A stretch of 64,000 bases of DNA from Acetobacteraceae bacterium (lineage in GTDB: Bacteria > Pseudomonadota > Alphaproteobacteria > Acetobacterales > Acetobacteraceae): NCBI GenBank assembly GCA_947455205.1, contig CANGNF010000008.1, forward strand, positions 82,044-146,043, given 5' to 3'. The notes under the pieces were generated by a model. That model was not told where the DNA came from, searched no databases, and saw nothing but the letters and a program-made list of their open reading frames with translations. Made by a program: the position numbers and the translations under genes. Shown here piece by piece: positions 29,488 through 40,822 of this stretch (within the stretch, counting starts at the first letter, position 1; every line of letters begins with the position of its first letter).

Positions 29488-30363
29488 CTACCGCCGCTGG
29501 CTGCGCGGGTCCAAGGCGTCCCGCAGGCCATCGCCTACCAGGTTGAAGGCCAGCACCACCAGGAAGATCGCCACGCCGGGATAGATCGCCATCCACGGCG
29601 CCTGCGTCAAAAAGCGTTGCGCGCTGTTCAGCATGCTGCCCCAGCTCGGGCTCGGCGGCTGCTGGCCAAGGCCGAGGAAGCTCAGCGACGCCTCGGCGAT
29701 GATGGCCTCCGCGATGGAGAGCGTGGCCTGCACCATCAGCGGCGGGATGATGTTGGGCAGCACATGCACCAGCGCCAGGCGCCAGGGCGGGTTGCCCAGG
29801 GCGCGTGCCGCCTCCGCCCAGTCGGTGTTCTTCGCCTCCAGCGCCATGCCGCGCGCCAGCCGCACGAAGACCGGGCTGGCGGTGATGGCGATGGCCAGCA
29901 TCGCGTTCTCCAGCGCCGGGCCGAGGAAGGCCGCCAGCGCGATGGCGAGAATGAGGAACGGCACCGCGAGCATGGCATCGGCCACGCGGCCGATGATCGT
30001 CTCGGTCCAGCCGCCGGAAAGCCCGGCCAGCAGCCCCAGCGGCACGCCGATCAGCGCCGCCAGCGTCACCGCCACCACGCCCGCCATCAGGCTGGCGCGC
30101 GCGCCGTAGATGACGCGCGCCAATACGTCGCGCCCGTTCTCATCCGTGCCGAACCAATGCGCCGCGCTGGGCGCCTTGCGCACCAGGGTCCAGCTGGTCT
30201 GCAACGGGTCGTACGGCGCCAGCAGCGGCGCGAACACCGCGGCGGCGACGAAGGCGGTGACGACCACCAGGCCGAACACCGCCAGCCGATGCCGGAAGAA
30301 CTGCCGCAGCGCGCGGCGAAACGGGCTTTCGGGCGGCGCCACGCGGGCTTGGGTCGCGCTCAT
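29488..30363 (-). CDS. Dipeptide/oligopeptide-type ABC permease (DppC-like)
   Basis: FRHRLAVFGLVVVTAFVAAAVFAPLLAPYDP...HWFGTDENGRDVLARVIYGARASL. Confidence 0.9.
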   Translation of the reverse strand: MSATQARVAPPESPFRRALRQFFRHRLAVFGLVVVTAFVAAAVFAPLLAPYDPLQTSWTLVRKAPSAAHWFGTDENGRDVLARVIYGARASLMAGVVAVTLAALIGVPLGLLAGLSGGWTETIIGRVADAMLAVPFLILAIALAAFLGPALENAMLAIAITASPVFVRLARGMALEAKNTDWAEAARALGNPPWRLALVHVLPNIIPPLMVQATLSIAEAIIAEASLSFLGLGQQPPSPSWGSMLNSAQRFLTQAPWMAIYPGVAIFLVVLAFNLVGDGLRDALDPRSQRR

Positions 30364-31307
30364 GCGTGCCTCAGCCGCGGATTGACCAGCAGGTAGATCA
30401 CGTCCGCCAGCAGCGCCAGCAGCACGGTGATGACGGCGACGACCATGACCACGCCCTGCACCACCGGGTAGTCGCGGTTGAACACCGCATCCACGATCAG
30501 CTTGCCAAAGCCGGGGATGGTGAAGATCTGCTCGGTCAGCACAGCGCCCGCCAGCAGGCGGCCGAGTTCGATGGCGCCCAGCGTCACCACCGGCACCAGC
30601 GCGTTGCGCAGCGCGTGCTTCAGCACCACCACGCGCTCCCCCAGCCCCTTGGCGCGGGCGGTGCGGACGTAGTCCTGCGAAAGCGCGTTCAGCATGGCGG
30701 CGCGGGTGTGGCGCATCAGCACGGCGGAGATGGCGTTGCCCAGCACGAAGGCCGGCATGATCGTGGTCTTCAGGCTCTGCCAGGGGTCCTCGAACAGCGG
30801 CACATAGCCGGAGGGCGGCAGCCAGCCGAGGTTCACGCTGACCAGCAGGATCAGCATGATCCCCAGCCAGAAATTCGGCGTGGAGATGCCGGCCAGCGCC
30901 ACCGCGTTCACCAGCACATCCGGCCAGCGGCCCTTGTAGACGGCGGACAGCACGCCCAGCGGCACGCCGATGCAGCAGGCGATGACGAAGGCCATGCCGC
31001 CCAGTTGCAGCGTGACCGGCAGCTTCTGCAGAATCAGCACCGCCACGGGTTCGCGGATGCGCCAGGAAAACCCCAGATCGCCCTGCAACGCCCGCCACAG
31101 CCAGCGCACGTATTGCTCCGGCAGCGGCCTGTCGAGGAACAGCTCCGCCCGGATTTGCGCCAGCACCTGCGGGTCGCCGCGCTCCTCCCCGGCCAGGATC
31201 AGCGCGGGGTCGCCCGGCATCAGCTGCTGCAGCGCGAAGATCAGCACCGAGAGGATCAGCAGCGTCGGGATGATCTGCCCGATGCGGCGCAGCAGCCATA
31301 CCGCCAT
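30360..31307 (-). CDS. Dipeptide/oligopeptide-type ABC permease (DppB-like)
   Basis: LLRRIGQIIPTLLILSVLIFALQQLMPGDPA...DYVRTARAKGLGERVVVLKHALRNALVPVVT. Confidence 0.9.
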   Translation of the reverse strand: MAVWLLRRIGQIIPTLLILSVLIFALQQLMPGDPALILAGEERGDPQVLAQIRAELFLDRPLPEQYVRWLWRALQGDLGFSWRIREPVAVLILQKLPVTLQLGGMAFVIACCIGVPLGVLSAVYKGRWPDVLVNAVALAGISTPNFWLGIMLILLVSVNLGWLPPSGYVPLFEDPWQSLKTTIMPAFVLGNAISAVLMRHTRAAMLNALSQDYVRTARAKGLGERVVVLKHALRNALVPVVTLGAIELGRLLAGAVLTEQIFTIPGFGKLIVDAVFNRDYPVVQGVVMVVAVITVLLALLADVIYLLVNPRLRHA

Positions 31308-32806
31308 CTATTGCAGCCTCAGCCCCTGCACGCGGACCAGGCCGTCCGGCACGGCGGCGAAGCCCTGCACCCGTGCGCTCATCGCCGGGGTGTTCTTGCG
31401 GTGCCACAGGTAGATGCGCGACACGTCCTGCACCACGGCGATCCGCCACATGCGTTCCAGCAGCGCGCGGCGCTCAGCCACGCCGTTGACCTGGCGCTGC
31501 TGGTTCAGCAGGGCGTCCACCTCGGGGTTGCTGTAGCGGCCGTCATTCTGGGGCGCGCCGGTGTGGATGAAGGTCCAGATGTTGCCATCCGGGTCGGTGC
31601 GGCCGGACCAGCCGAGCAGATAGGTCTCGAACTCACCGCGCGACGCCGCCTGCAGGCTGCTGGCGAACTCCATCGCGTTGATCTTCAGCTCGAAGCCGGC
31701 TTCCGCGACCATGGCCTGGATGACCTCCGCCACCTGGCGCAGGTCCGGGTTGTTCGGCACCGTCATCTCGACCGGCAGCGGCGTGCGCACGCCGGCTTCG
31801 CGCAGCAGCGCCTTGGCGCGCTCCACGTTGCGCGGCTCCGGCCGAATGCCCGGCACGTGGTAGGGGCTGGCCGGCGGCACCGCCTGGCGGGTCGGGCTGT
31901 ACATGCCCTCATACACCACCTGGTTCAGCGCATCGCGGTCGATGGCGAGTTCGAAGGCCTGGCGCACCCTGGGGTCGCGGCCGAAGGGCGTGTTGGCGCG
32001 CGGGCCGTTGCCGATGTTCAACGTGATGCTCTGGTAGCCAAGCTCGTCGCTCAGCACCAGGCGCAGCCGGCTGTTGCGGCGGATGGCCGCGACATCCGAA
32101 GGGCTGACCGTTTCGCTGATCTCGATGGCGCCGGATTGCAGGTTGGCCAGCCGCACCGTGCTGTCCGGTATCGGCAGGTAGGTGATGCGGTTCAGGTGGA
32201 TGCGTGCGGCATCCCAGTAGTCGGGAAAGCGCTCCACCACGATGCGGTCCTGCGCCACGCGCTCGACGAAGCGGAACGGCCCGGCGCAGACCGGACGATT
32301 GCCGAACTGGTTGCCCGCCGCCTCCGCCGCCTTCGGGCTGACGATCATGCCGGCGCGGTCGGTCAGCTGCGACAGGAACGGCGCGAAGGGCTCCTTCAGC
32401 CGGATGCGGACATGGGTGGCGTCAACGACCTCCACGCTCTCCATGCTGTTGATCTCGCCGCGGCGGAAGCTGCCCTGCATGTTGAGGTGGCGGAGCAGGC
32501 TGTACTTCACCGCCTCGGCGTCCATCGCCTCGCCGTCATGGAAGCGCACGCCGGTACGCAGCGTCACCAGCAGCGTCTTCGGGTCCTCCCACGCATGGGC
32601 GGTGGCCAGCTGCGGCACGATCTCCAGCTTCTCGTTGATGTCGAACAGCTTGTCGCACAGCGCCGCGAAGACGATGCGGCCGACATAGGTGCGCGCCAGG
32701 CTGGGATCGAGGATGTCCGGGTCCTCGCGCAGGCCGATCCGCAGGTTGGGCAGCGGTTGCGCCGCCGCCGCGCCGGCCAGCATCATCAGGGCTAGGGCTA
32801 GTCGGA

Positions 32807-32810
<4 letters not shown>
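31308..32810 (-). CDS. ABC transporter substrate-binding protein, SBP_bac_5 type
   Basis: [27 protein letters not shown]...[23 protein letters not shown]. Confidence 0.9.
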
Positions 32811-33837
<1,027 letters not shown>

Positions 33838-33841
<4 letters not shown>

Positions 33842-34797
33842 GCCGCCAATACCTGGTCCAGGGGGGCGCGCCAGCAGGCGGCGCTGTGCCCGGGCGATAC
33901 TTCGGCCAGCGGCGGCGCCTCGTTACAGCGCGCCACGGCAAAGGGGCAGCGCGGGGCGAAGCGACAGCCCGGCGGCAGGTTCAGCGGGTCGGGCACGGTG
34001 CCCTCGATGCTGGCCAGCCGGCCGCCGCCACCCACTAGGCGCGGCGCCGCGCCCAGCAGCCCCACCGTGTAGGGGTGCTGCGGCGTGGCGAAGAGCTGCG
34101 CCGCCGGCGCCGCCTCCACCACGCGGCCGGCATACATCACCGCCACCTGGTCGGCGCGGTCCGCGACCACGCCCAGGTCGTGGGTGATCAGCACCACCGC
34201 CGTCCCGGTCTCCCGCCGCAACTCGTCCAGCAGCGCCATGATCTGCGCCTGCACCGTCACGTCCAGCGCCGTGGTCGGCTCGTCGCACAGCAGCAGCCGG
34301 GGGCGGCAGGCCAGCGCCATGGCGATCATCACCCGCTGGCGCATGCCGCCCGAAAGCTGGTGCGGGTATTGCCGCGCCCGCCGTGCCGCGTCCGGAATAT
34401 GCGCGCGGGAGAGCATCTCCACCGCCGCGTCGAAGGCCGCGCGCGGCGCCAGGCCGCGATGCTTCCGCAGCGCCTCGGCCACCTGCTCCCCAGCAGTGAA
34501 GGCCGGGTTCAGGCTGGTCATCGGTTCCTGGAACACCATGGCCAGGTCGCGGCCACGCTGCGCCTCGCGGGCGTCGCGGCCGTCGAACAGGATGCGGCCG
34601 CCGACCTGGGCGCTGCCGGGCAGCAGGCCCATCACCGCCAGGGCGGTGACGGACTTGCCGCAGCCACTTTCCCCCACCACCGCCAGCATCTCGCCGGGGG
34701 CGACGCGGAAGGAAACGGCCTCCACCGCGCGCACCAGGCCGCGATCGGTGGCGAAGCCAACGGACAGGGAGTCGAGTTCGAGGACCGGGGTGCTCAT
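33838..34797 (-). CDS. Dipeptide-type ABC ATP-binding protein (DppD-like)
   Basis: [22 protein letters not shown]...[39 protein letters not shown]. Confidence 0.9.
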
Positions 34798-34798
34798 T

Positions 34799-34839
34799 CC
34801 CCCGGTCCTAGCAAGCCTTGCGCCAGCAAGGCCAGGGGG
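34799..34839 (-). terminator. Hairpin downstream of livM-like gene
   Basis: GCCTTGC-gcca-GCAAGGC with outer CCCCC/GGGGG. Confidence 0.4.
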
Positions 34840-34841
34840 CG

Positions 34842-35837
34842 CTACAGCTTCACCTTGAACCAGTTGCCCAGCTCACCGATGATTCCGCGGCGGAAGGCCA
34901 GCACGCAGGCGACGAAGATGCCGCCCTGGATGACGGTGACCCAGGCGCCCAGCTCGGCCAGGTAGTTCTGCATGCCCACCACCACGGCGGCGCCGACCAC
35001 CGGGCCGAAGATGGTGCCCAGCCCGCCGACCAGCGTCATCAGCACCACCTCGCCGGACATGGAGAAGTGCACGTCGGTCAGCGTGGCAATGCCGAAGACC
35101 AGCGTCTTGGTCGCCCCGGCCACGCCGGCCAGGCCGCAGGACAGGATGAAGGCCACCAGCTTGTAGTCGTCCGTCCGGTAGCCAAGGCTGGTCGCGCGCG
35201 GCTCGTTCTCGCGGATCGCCTTCATCACCTGGCCGAAGGGGGAATGGATGATCCGGTGGATGGCCATGAAGCCGAACAGGAAGACCACCGCCACGACCCA
35301 GTACATGGCCATGTCGCTCTCCAGCGAAATCACGCCGAACAGCTTGCCGCGCGGGATCGCCTGGATGCCGTCCTCACCGCCGGTGAAGGGCGCCTGGACG
35401 CAGAAGAAGTAGACCATCTGCGCCAGCGCCATGGTGATCATGGCGAAGTAGATGCCCTGCCGCCGGATGGCCAGCCAGCCGCCGATGACACCCAGCCCGG
35501 CGCCGACCAGGCCGCCGGCGATGATGCTGATCTCCGGCGTCAGGCCCATCACCTTGGCGGCGTGCCCGGCGATGTAGCCGCCCATGCCGAAATAGGCGGC
35601 ATGGCCGAAGCTCATCAGCCCGACATAGCCGATCAGCAGGTTGAAGGCGCAGGCGAACAGCGCGAAGCACAGCAGCTTCATCACGAAGACGGGGTAGAGG
35701 AAGAACGGCGCCAGGGCGAGCGCCGCCACCAGCACCAGCAGCGCGATCAGCTGGCTGCCGTTGAAGCCCCAGATCCCCGGCGCCTGCTTGCCGACGACGC
35801 CGGTGGGAATGGCGGTGAGCGTGGTTTCGCTGGCCAT
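34842..35837 (-). CDS. Branched-chain-type ABC permease (LivM-like), second system
   Basis: LLCFALFACAFNLLIGYVGLMSFGHAAYFGMGGYIAG...RAIRENEPRATSLGYRTDDYKL-type motif. Confidence 0.9.
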   Translation of the reverse strand: MASETTLTAIPTGVVGKQAPGIWGFNGSQLIALLVLVAALALAPFFLYPVFVMKLLCFALFACAFNLLIGYVGLMSFGHAAYFGMGGYIAGHAAKVMGLTPEISIIAGGLVGAGLGVIGGWLAIRRQGIYFAMITMALAQMVYFFCVQAPFTGGEDGIQAIPRGKLFGVISLESDMAMYWVVAVVFLFGFMAIHRIIHSPFGQVMKAIRENEPRATSLGYRTDDYKLVAFILSCGLAGVAGATKTLVFGIATLTDVHFSMSGEVVLMTLVGGLGTIFGPVVGAAVVVGMQNYLAELGAWVTVIQGGIFVACVLAFRRGIIGELGNWFKVKL

Positions 35838-35840
35838 GGG

Positions 35841-36989
35841 TCAGGCCCTCCCGAACAGGCCGGCGGGACGCGCCAGCAGGACGATAGCCATGATGACGAA
35901 GATGACGGTGGCCGAGGCCTCGGGGTAGTAGACCTTGGTCAACCCCTCGACGATGCCCAGGCCGAAGCCGGTGACGATGGAGCCGAGGATGCTGCCCATG
36001 CCGCCGATGACGACCACGGCGAAGACCACGATGATGAGGTTGCTGCCCATCTGCGGGTTCACCGAGTAGATCGGCGCCGCCAGCACGCCGGCGACGGCCG
36101 CCAGCGCCACGCCGGCGCCATAGGTCAGCGTGATCATGCGCGGCACGTTGATGCCGAAGGCCTGCACCAGTTCGGCGCGCTCCGTCGCCGCGCGCAGGTA
36201 GGCGCCCAGGCGCGTCTTCTCGATGATGAGCCAGGTGGCCAGGCAGAAGATCAGCGCCGCCACCACGACCCAGCCGCGATAGATCGGCATGAACATGAAG
36301 CCGAGGTCCCAGGCGCCCTGCAGCTCCGCGGGGATGCGGTAGGGCAGGCCCGAGGAGCCGAACTTGTTGCGGTAGATGCCTTCGATGATCAGGCCCAGGC
36401 CGAGCGTCAGCAGCAGCCCGTACAGGTGGTCCAGCTTGTACAGCCGGCTGATGAAGACCCGTTCCAGCACCACGCCGTTGACGCCCACCAGCAGCGCGCA
36501 GAGCGGCAGCGCCGCCCAGTAGCCCAGGCCGTTGGGGAACACCCAGGCCAGCACCGCGGCGATCCGCGTCGGCAGGTCCAGGGTGGTGGCGATGACGCTG
36601 GCCAGCGGCCCGATCCCGGGCAGGCTGACCATCAGCCCCGGCAGGAACAGCAGCAGCACCACGCCGAAGGCCAGCGCCCGCATCTGCCGCGAGACCTGGT
36701 ACTTCAGGGTCATCGCGTCCACCAGCCAGAACAGCGGGAACATCAACAGGTAGCCGATGCCCAGGCCGGCATCGTTGTTGGTCCCCATGGCCAGCAGCAT
36801 CCAGGCGGCGAAGGCGCCCATCATGAACTGTGCGCCATGGGTGAAGTTGATGATGTTGAGCAGCCCGAAGATGACCGCCAGCCCCAGCGACAGCATGGCG
36901 TAGAAGGCGCCGTTGATCAGGCCCAGCAGCAGCTGCCCGAACAGCAGCGGCGCGGGCACGCCGAGGTAGGCCTCAATCAGATCGAGCAT
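35841..36989 (-). CDS. Branched-chain-type ABC permease (LivH-like), second system
   Basis: LINGAFYAMLSLGLAVIFGLLNIINFTHGAQFMMGAF...VFAVVVIGGMGSILGSIVTGFGLG. Confidence 0.9.
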   Translation of the reverse strand: MLDLIEAYLGVPAPLLFGQLLLGLINGAFYAMLSLGLAVIFGLLNIINFTHGAQFMMGAFAAWMLLAMGTNNDAGLGIGYLLMFPLFWLVDAMTLKYQVSRQMRALAFGVVLLLFLPGLMVSLPGIGPLASVIATTLDLPTRIAAVLAWVFPNGLGYWAALPLCALLVGVNGVVLERVFISRLYKLDHLYGLLLTLGLGLIIEGIYRNKFGSSGLPYRIPAELQGAWDLGFMFMPIYRGWVVVAALIFCLATWLIIEKTRLGAYLRAATERAELVQAFGINVPRMITLTYGAGVALAAVAGVLAAPIYSVNPQMGSNLIIVVFAVVVIGGMGSILGSIVTGFGLGIVEGLTKVYYPEASATVIFVIMAIVLLARPAGLFGRA

Positions 36990-37052
36990 CGTGCTCCAAC
37001 TCCTTCACCAGTCACGTCGACCGGCCCGGGGGGTTGCCCCGGGCCGGCAGTC

Positions 37053-38273
37053 TCAGCTGCGCACCAGGCTGCAGCCACCTTCGTTCAGCGGGCGGAAGGC
37101 CTCGCCGGCCGGGGTGGTGCCCAGCAGCTTGTAGTAGTCGTACGGGCCCTTGCTCTCGGCCGGGCTCTTCACCTCGAACAGGTAGCTCGGGCACAGCTTG
37201 CGGCCGTCCACCCGGATGCTGCCGGCGCCGAAGGCGTCGTCGTCGCACGGGATCGCCTTCATGCGGTTCACCAGCTCGGTGCCGCTGGCCTTGGCCGCGG
37301 CCACGCCCATGTCCTTCACCGCCTTCAGGAAGTGCAGGGCGGCGGAGTAGTTGGCAACGCTGGCCATGTTGGGGTAGGCGCCGTTCAGGTGCGGCAGCAG
37401 CCGGCGCGTCACCGCGCGGGTGCGGTCGTTCAGGTCCCAGTAGAAGCTCTCGGTCAGCACCAGGCCCTGCGCCGTCTGCAGCCCCAGCGCATGCACGTCG
37501 GCCAGGAACATCAGCAGCGCCGCCAGCTTCACGCCGCGCCGGGTGATGCCGAACTCGGCCGCCTGCTTGATGGTGTTGATGGTGTCGGCGCCGGCATTGG
37601 CCATGCCGATGACCTTGGCGCGCGACGCCTGCGCCTGCACCAGGAAGCTGGAGAAGTCCGAGGTGGAGGGGAACGGGTAGCGCACCTGGCCCATCACCCG
37701 GCCGCCGGCGGCACGCACGAAGTTGGCGGTGTCGCGCTCAAGCGCATGGCCGAAGGCGTAGTCGGCGGTCAGGAAGAACCAGCTGTCGCCGCCGGCCTTC
37801 ACCATGGCGCTGCCGGTGGACTTCGCCAGCATGTAGGTGTCGTACATCCAGTGCACGGTGGTGGCCTGGCAGGCCGCACCGGTCAGGTCCGAGGTCGCCG
37901 ACCCGGTGTTGATGTAAGCCTTGTTCTTTTCCTTCGCGACCTGCGAAACCGCCAGGCCCACCGAACTCGTCGGCACGTCCAGGATCAGGTCCACGCCCTG
38001 GTCGTACCACTGGCGGGCCAGGCCGGCGCCGACATCCGGCTTGTTCTGGTGGTCAGCGTTGATGACCTCCACGTTGAAGCCCTGGGCGCCGAACTCGGCG
38101 ACCGCCTGCTTGGTGCAGGCCACGCCGTAGGGGCCGCTGATGTCGCGGTACGGCCCGGACATGTCGTTCAACACGCCGATCCTGATGGTGTTGGCCTGCG
38201 CCCGCGCGCGGGAAAGCGGGGCAACACCCAGCGCGGCACCGGTGAGCAGGGCGGATCGGCGGCTGAACGACAT
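37053..38273 (-). CDS. ABC transporter substrate-binding protein, tandem copy 1 of 4
   Basis: SRRSALL signal; TIRIGVLNDMSGPYRDISGP...DVPTSSVGLAV...SDLTG...DYAFGHALERDT; parallels copies 2-4. Confidence 0.9.
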   Translation of the reverse strand: MSFSRRSALLTGAALGVAPLSRARAQANTIRIGVLNDMSGPYRDISGPYGVACTKQAVAEFGAQGFNVEVINADHQNKPDVGAGLARQWYDQGVDLILDVPTSSVGLAVSQVAKEKNKAYINTGSATSDLTGAACQATTVHWMYDTYMLAKSTGSAMVKAGGDSWFFLTADYAFGHALERDTANFVRAAGGRVMGQVRYPFPSTSDFSSFLVQAQASRAKVIGMANAGADTINTIKQAAEFGITRRGVKLAALLMFLADVHALGLQTAQGLVLTESFYWDLNDRTRAVTRRLLPHLNGAYPNMASVANYSAALHFLKAVKDMGVAAAKASGTELVNRMKAIPCDDDAFGAGSIRVDGRKLCPSYLFEVKSPAESKGPYDYYKLLGTTPAGEAFRPLNEGGCSLVRS

Positions 38274-38293
38274 GGCAGTCTCCTGTTTATTGC

Positions 38294-39520
38294 TTAGGCA
38301 CGCACCAGGGCACAGCCGCCCTGGGTGATCGGACGGAACGCCTCGTTGGCCGGGGTGGTGCCCAGCACCTTGTAGTAATCCCACGGCCCCTTGCTCTCGG
38401 ACGGCTTCTTCACCTCAAGCAGGTAGCTGGCGTGCAGCTTGCGGCCGTCCGGGCGGATGGTGCCGGCGCCGAAGGCGTCGTCCATGGTCGGCATCGCCTT
38501 CATGCGGTTGACGATGTCGGTGCCGCTGGCCGCCTTGGCGGCCGCGATGCCCATCTCCTTCACCGTCTTCAGGTAGTGCAGCGTGGCGCTGTAGCAGCCG
38601 GCATGGATCATGTTGGGGTGCAGGTTGGGCATCTTCGGCAGCACGCGGCGGGTGAAGGCGCGCGTGGTCGCGTTCAGGTCCCAGTAGAAGGTCTCGCTGC
38701 ACACCAGGCCCTGGCCGGTCTCCAGCCCGATGCTGTGGACATCGGTGATGAACATCAGCAGCGCCGCCAGCTTGGTGCCGCGGCGGGTGATGCCGAACTC
38801 GGCGGCCTGCTTGACGCAGTTGATGGTGTCGCTGCCGGCATTGGCGAAGCCGATGACCTTGGCGCGGCTGGCCTGCGCCTGGGTCAGGAAGCTGGCGAAG
38901 TCCGTGGTCCCCGGGAAGGGCGTGCGGACGGCACCCAGGATGCGCCCGCCGGCGGCCTTGACGAAGTCGCCGGTGTCACGCTCCAGCGCATGGCCGAAGG
39001 CGTAGTCCGCGGTGATGAAGAACCAGGTGTCGCCGCCGGCCGCCACGGTGGCGCCGCCGGTGGTGCGGGCCAGCTGGTAGGTGTCGTACGCCCAGTGGAC
39101 CGCGCTGGGGCTGCACTGCGCGCCCGTCAGGTCCGAGGTGGCGGAGCCGACGTTGATGGCGACCTTGTTCTTCTCCTTGGAGACGTTCTGCACCGCCAGG
39201 CCCACCGAGCTGGTCGGCACGTCCAGGATCATGTCCACGCCCTGGTCGTACCACTGCCGCGCCAGGGAGACGCCGACATCCGGCTTGTTCTGGTGGTCGG
39301 CGAAGATCAGCTCCACGTTGAAGCCCTGGGCGCCGAATTCCTCGATCGCCTGGCGCGCACAGGCCACCGAGCCGGGCCCGGTGTTGTCCTTGTAGGTGCC
39401 GGACATGTCGTTCATCACGCCGATGCGGATGGTATTGGCGGCCTGCGCCCGCGTCAGGCGGGGCATGGCGGTGGCGCCGATGGCCAGGCTGCCGAGCAGG
39501 GTCCTGCGGTTCATCATCAT
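38294..39520 (-). CDS. ABC transporter substrate-binding protein, tandem copy 2 of 4
   Basis: NRRTLLG signal; TIRIGVMNDMSGTYKDNTGPGSVACARQAIEEFGAQGFNVE...DYAFGHALERDTGDFVKAAGGRILG. Confidence 0.9.
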   Translation of the reverse strand: MMMNRRTLLGSLAIGATAMPRLTRAQAANTIRIGVMNDMSGTYKDNTGPGSVACARQAIEEFGAQGFNVELIFADHQNKPDVGVSLARQWYDQGVDMILDVPTSSVGLAVQNVSKEKNKVAINVGSATSDLTGAQCSPSAVHWAYDTYQLARTTGGATVAAGGDTWFFITADYAFGHALERDTGDFVKAAGGRILGAVRTPFPGTTDFASFLTQAQASRAKVIGFANAGSDTINCVKQAAEFGITRRGTKLAALLMFITDVHSIGLETGQGLVCSETFYWDLNATTRAFTRRVLPKMPNLHPNMIHAGCYSATLHYLKTVKEMGIAAAKAASGTDIVNRMKAMPTMDDAFGAGTIRPDGRKLHASYLLEVKKPSESKGPWDYYKVLGTTPANEAFRPITQGGCALVRA

Positions 39521-39546
39521 GGGTTGTCCCTCCCTTCCGGTTTTCG

Positions 39547-40773
39547 TCAGGCGCGCACGAAGGCGCAGCCGCCTTCGGCCAGCGGGCGGAATGCCTCGCC
39601 GGGCGGCGTGACGCCCAGCACCTTGTAGTAGTCGTACTGGTGCTTGCTTTCCTCGGGCTTCTTCACTTCCAGCAGGTAGGCCGGGTGCAGTTTGCGGCCG
39701 TCCTGGCGGATGGTGCCGGGGCCGAAGCAGTCGTCGTCGCAGGGCATCGCCTTCATGCGGTTGACGGTCTCGACGCCATTGGCCTTGGCCCGCGCCACGC
39801 CCATGTCGGCCACCGTCTTCAGGTAGTGCAGCACCGCGGCGTAGCCGCCGGCGTGGTTCATGCACAGCAGGCCGTTGTTGGTCTGCGCCTTGACCCGGTT
39901 GGTGAAGGCGCGGGTGCGCTCGTTCAGGTCCCAGTAGAAGGTCTCGGTGCAGACCAGGCCCTGCGCGGTCTGCAGCCCCAGCGCATGCACGTCGGTCAGG
40001 AACATCAGCAGCGCCGCCAGCTTGGTGCCGCGCCGGGTGATGCCGAACTCCGCCGCCTGCTTGATGCAGTTGATGGTGTCGCCGCCGGCATTGGCGAAGC
40101 CGATGACCTTGGCGCGCGAGGACTGCGCCTGCACCAGGAAGGAGGAGAAGTCGCTGCTGGGGAACGGGTGCCGGGTGGCGCCCAAAATCCGCCCGCCGGC
40201 GGCCTTGACGAAGTCGCCGGTATCACGCTCCAGCGCATGGCCGAAGGCGTAGTCGGCGGTGACGAAGAACCAGGTGTCGCCGCCGGCCTTGACCAGGGCG
40301 CCGCCGGTGGACTTGGCCAGCATGTAGGTGTCGTAGGTCCAGTGCACCGTGTTGGGGGAGCACTTGGACCCCGTGAGGTCCGAGGTGGCCGAGGAGGTGT
40401 TCAGGAACACCTTGTTCTTCTCGCGGACGATCTCGTTCGCCGCCAGCGCCACCGAGGAAGCGCCGCCATCGACGATGACATCGACGCCCTGGTCGATCCA
40501 TTGCCGCGACAGGTTGGAGCCGACATCGGCGCGGTTCTGGTTGTCGCCGTAGATGACTTCGATGTTGAAGCCGCGATTGGCGAACTCGGCCGCCGCCTGC
40601 TTGATGCAGGCCAGTTCCGTGGGGCCGGTGACGTCGCGGTAGGTGCCGCTGAAGTCGCACAGCAAAGCGATGCGGATCGTGTTCGCCGCCTGCGCCTTGC
40701 TCAGCGTCGGCAGGCTGCTGCCCAGCGTGGTGACCGCGAAGGCCCCCAGCAGTCCACGGCGTCCCAGGTCCAT
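39547..40773 (-). CDS. ABC transporter substrate-binding protein, tandem copy 3 of 4
   Basis: GRRGLLG signal; TIRIALLCDFSGTYRDVTGPTELACIKQAAAEFANRGFNIEVIYGDNQNRADVG. Confidence 0.9.
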   Translation of the reverse strand: MDLGRRGLLGAFAVTTLGSSLPTLSKAQAANTIRIALLCDFSGTYRDVTGPTELACIKQAAAEFANRGFNIEVIYGDNQNRADVGSNLSRQWIDQGVDVIVDGGASSVALAANEIVREKNKVFLNTSSATSDLTGSKCSPNTVHWTYDTYMLAKSTGGALVKAGGDTWFFVTADYAFGHALERDTGDFVKAAGGRILGATRHPFPSSDFSSFLVQAQSSRAKVIGFANAGGDTINCIKQAAEFGITRRGTKLAALLMFLTDVHALGLQTAQGLVCTETFYWDLNERTRAFTNRVKAQTNNGLLCMNHAGGYAAVLHYLKTVADMGVARAKANGVETVNRMKAMPCDDDCFGPGTIRQDGRKLHPAYLLEVKKPEESKHQYDYYKVLGVTPPGEAFRPLAEGGCAFVRA

Positions 40774-40822
40774 CTCGGTCGTCTCCCCAATGGCGCCGGT
40801 TTTCCGGCTGCCGGTTGTCGCT

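Noticed and set aside
30366-32795. 809-aa plus-strand ORF
   Set aside because: Antisense to Dpp-type permease and SBP genes; low-complexity composition
34818-38297. 1159-aa plus-strand ORF
   Set aside because: Fully antisense to LivM/LivH/SBP genes; Q/H/G/A-rich translation with no domain sense, a GC-rich codon-bias artefact
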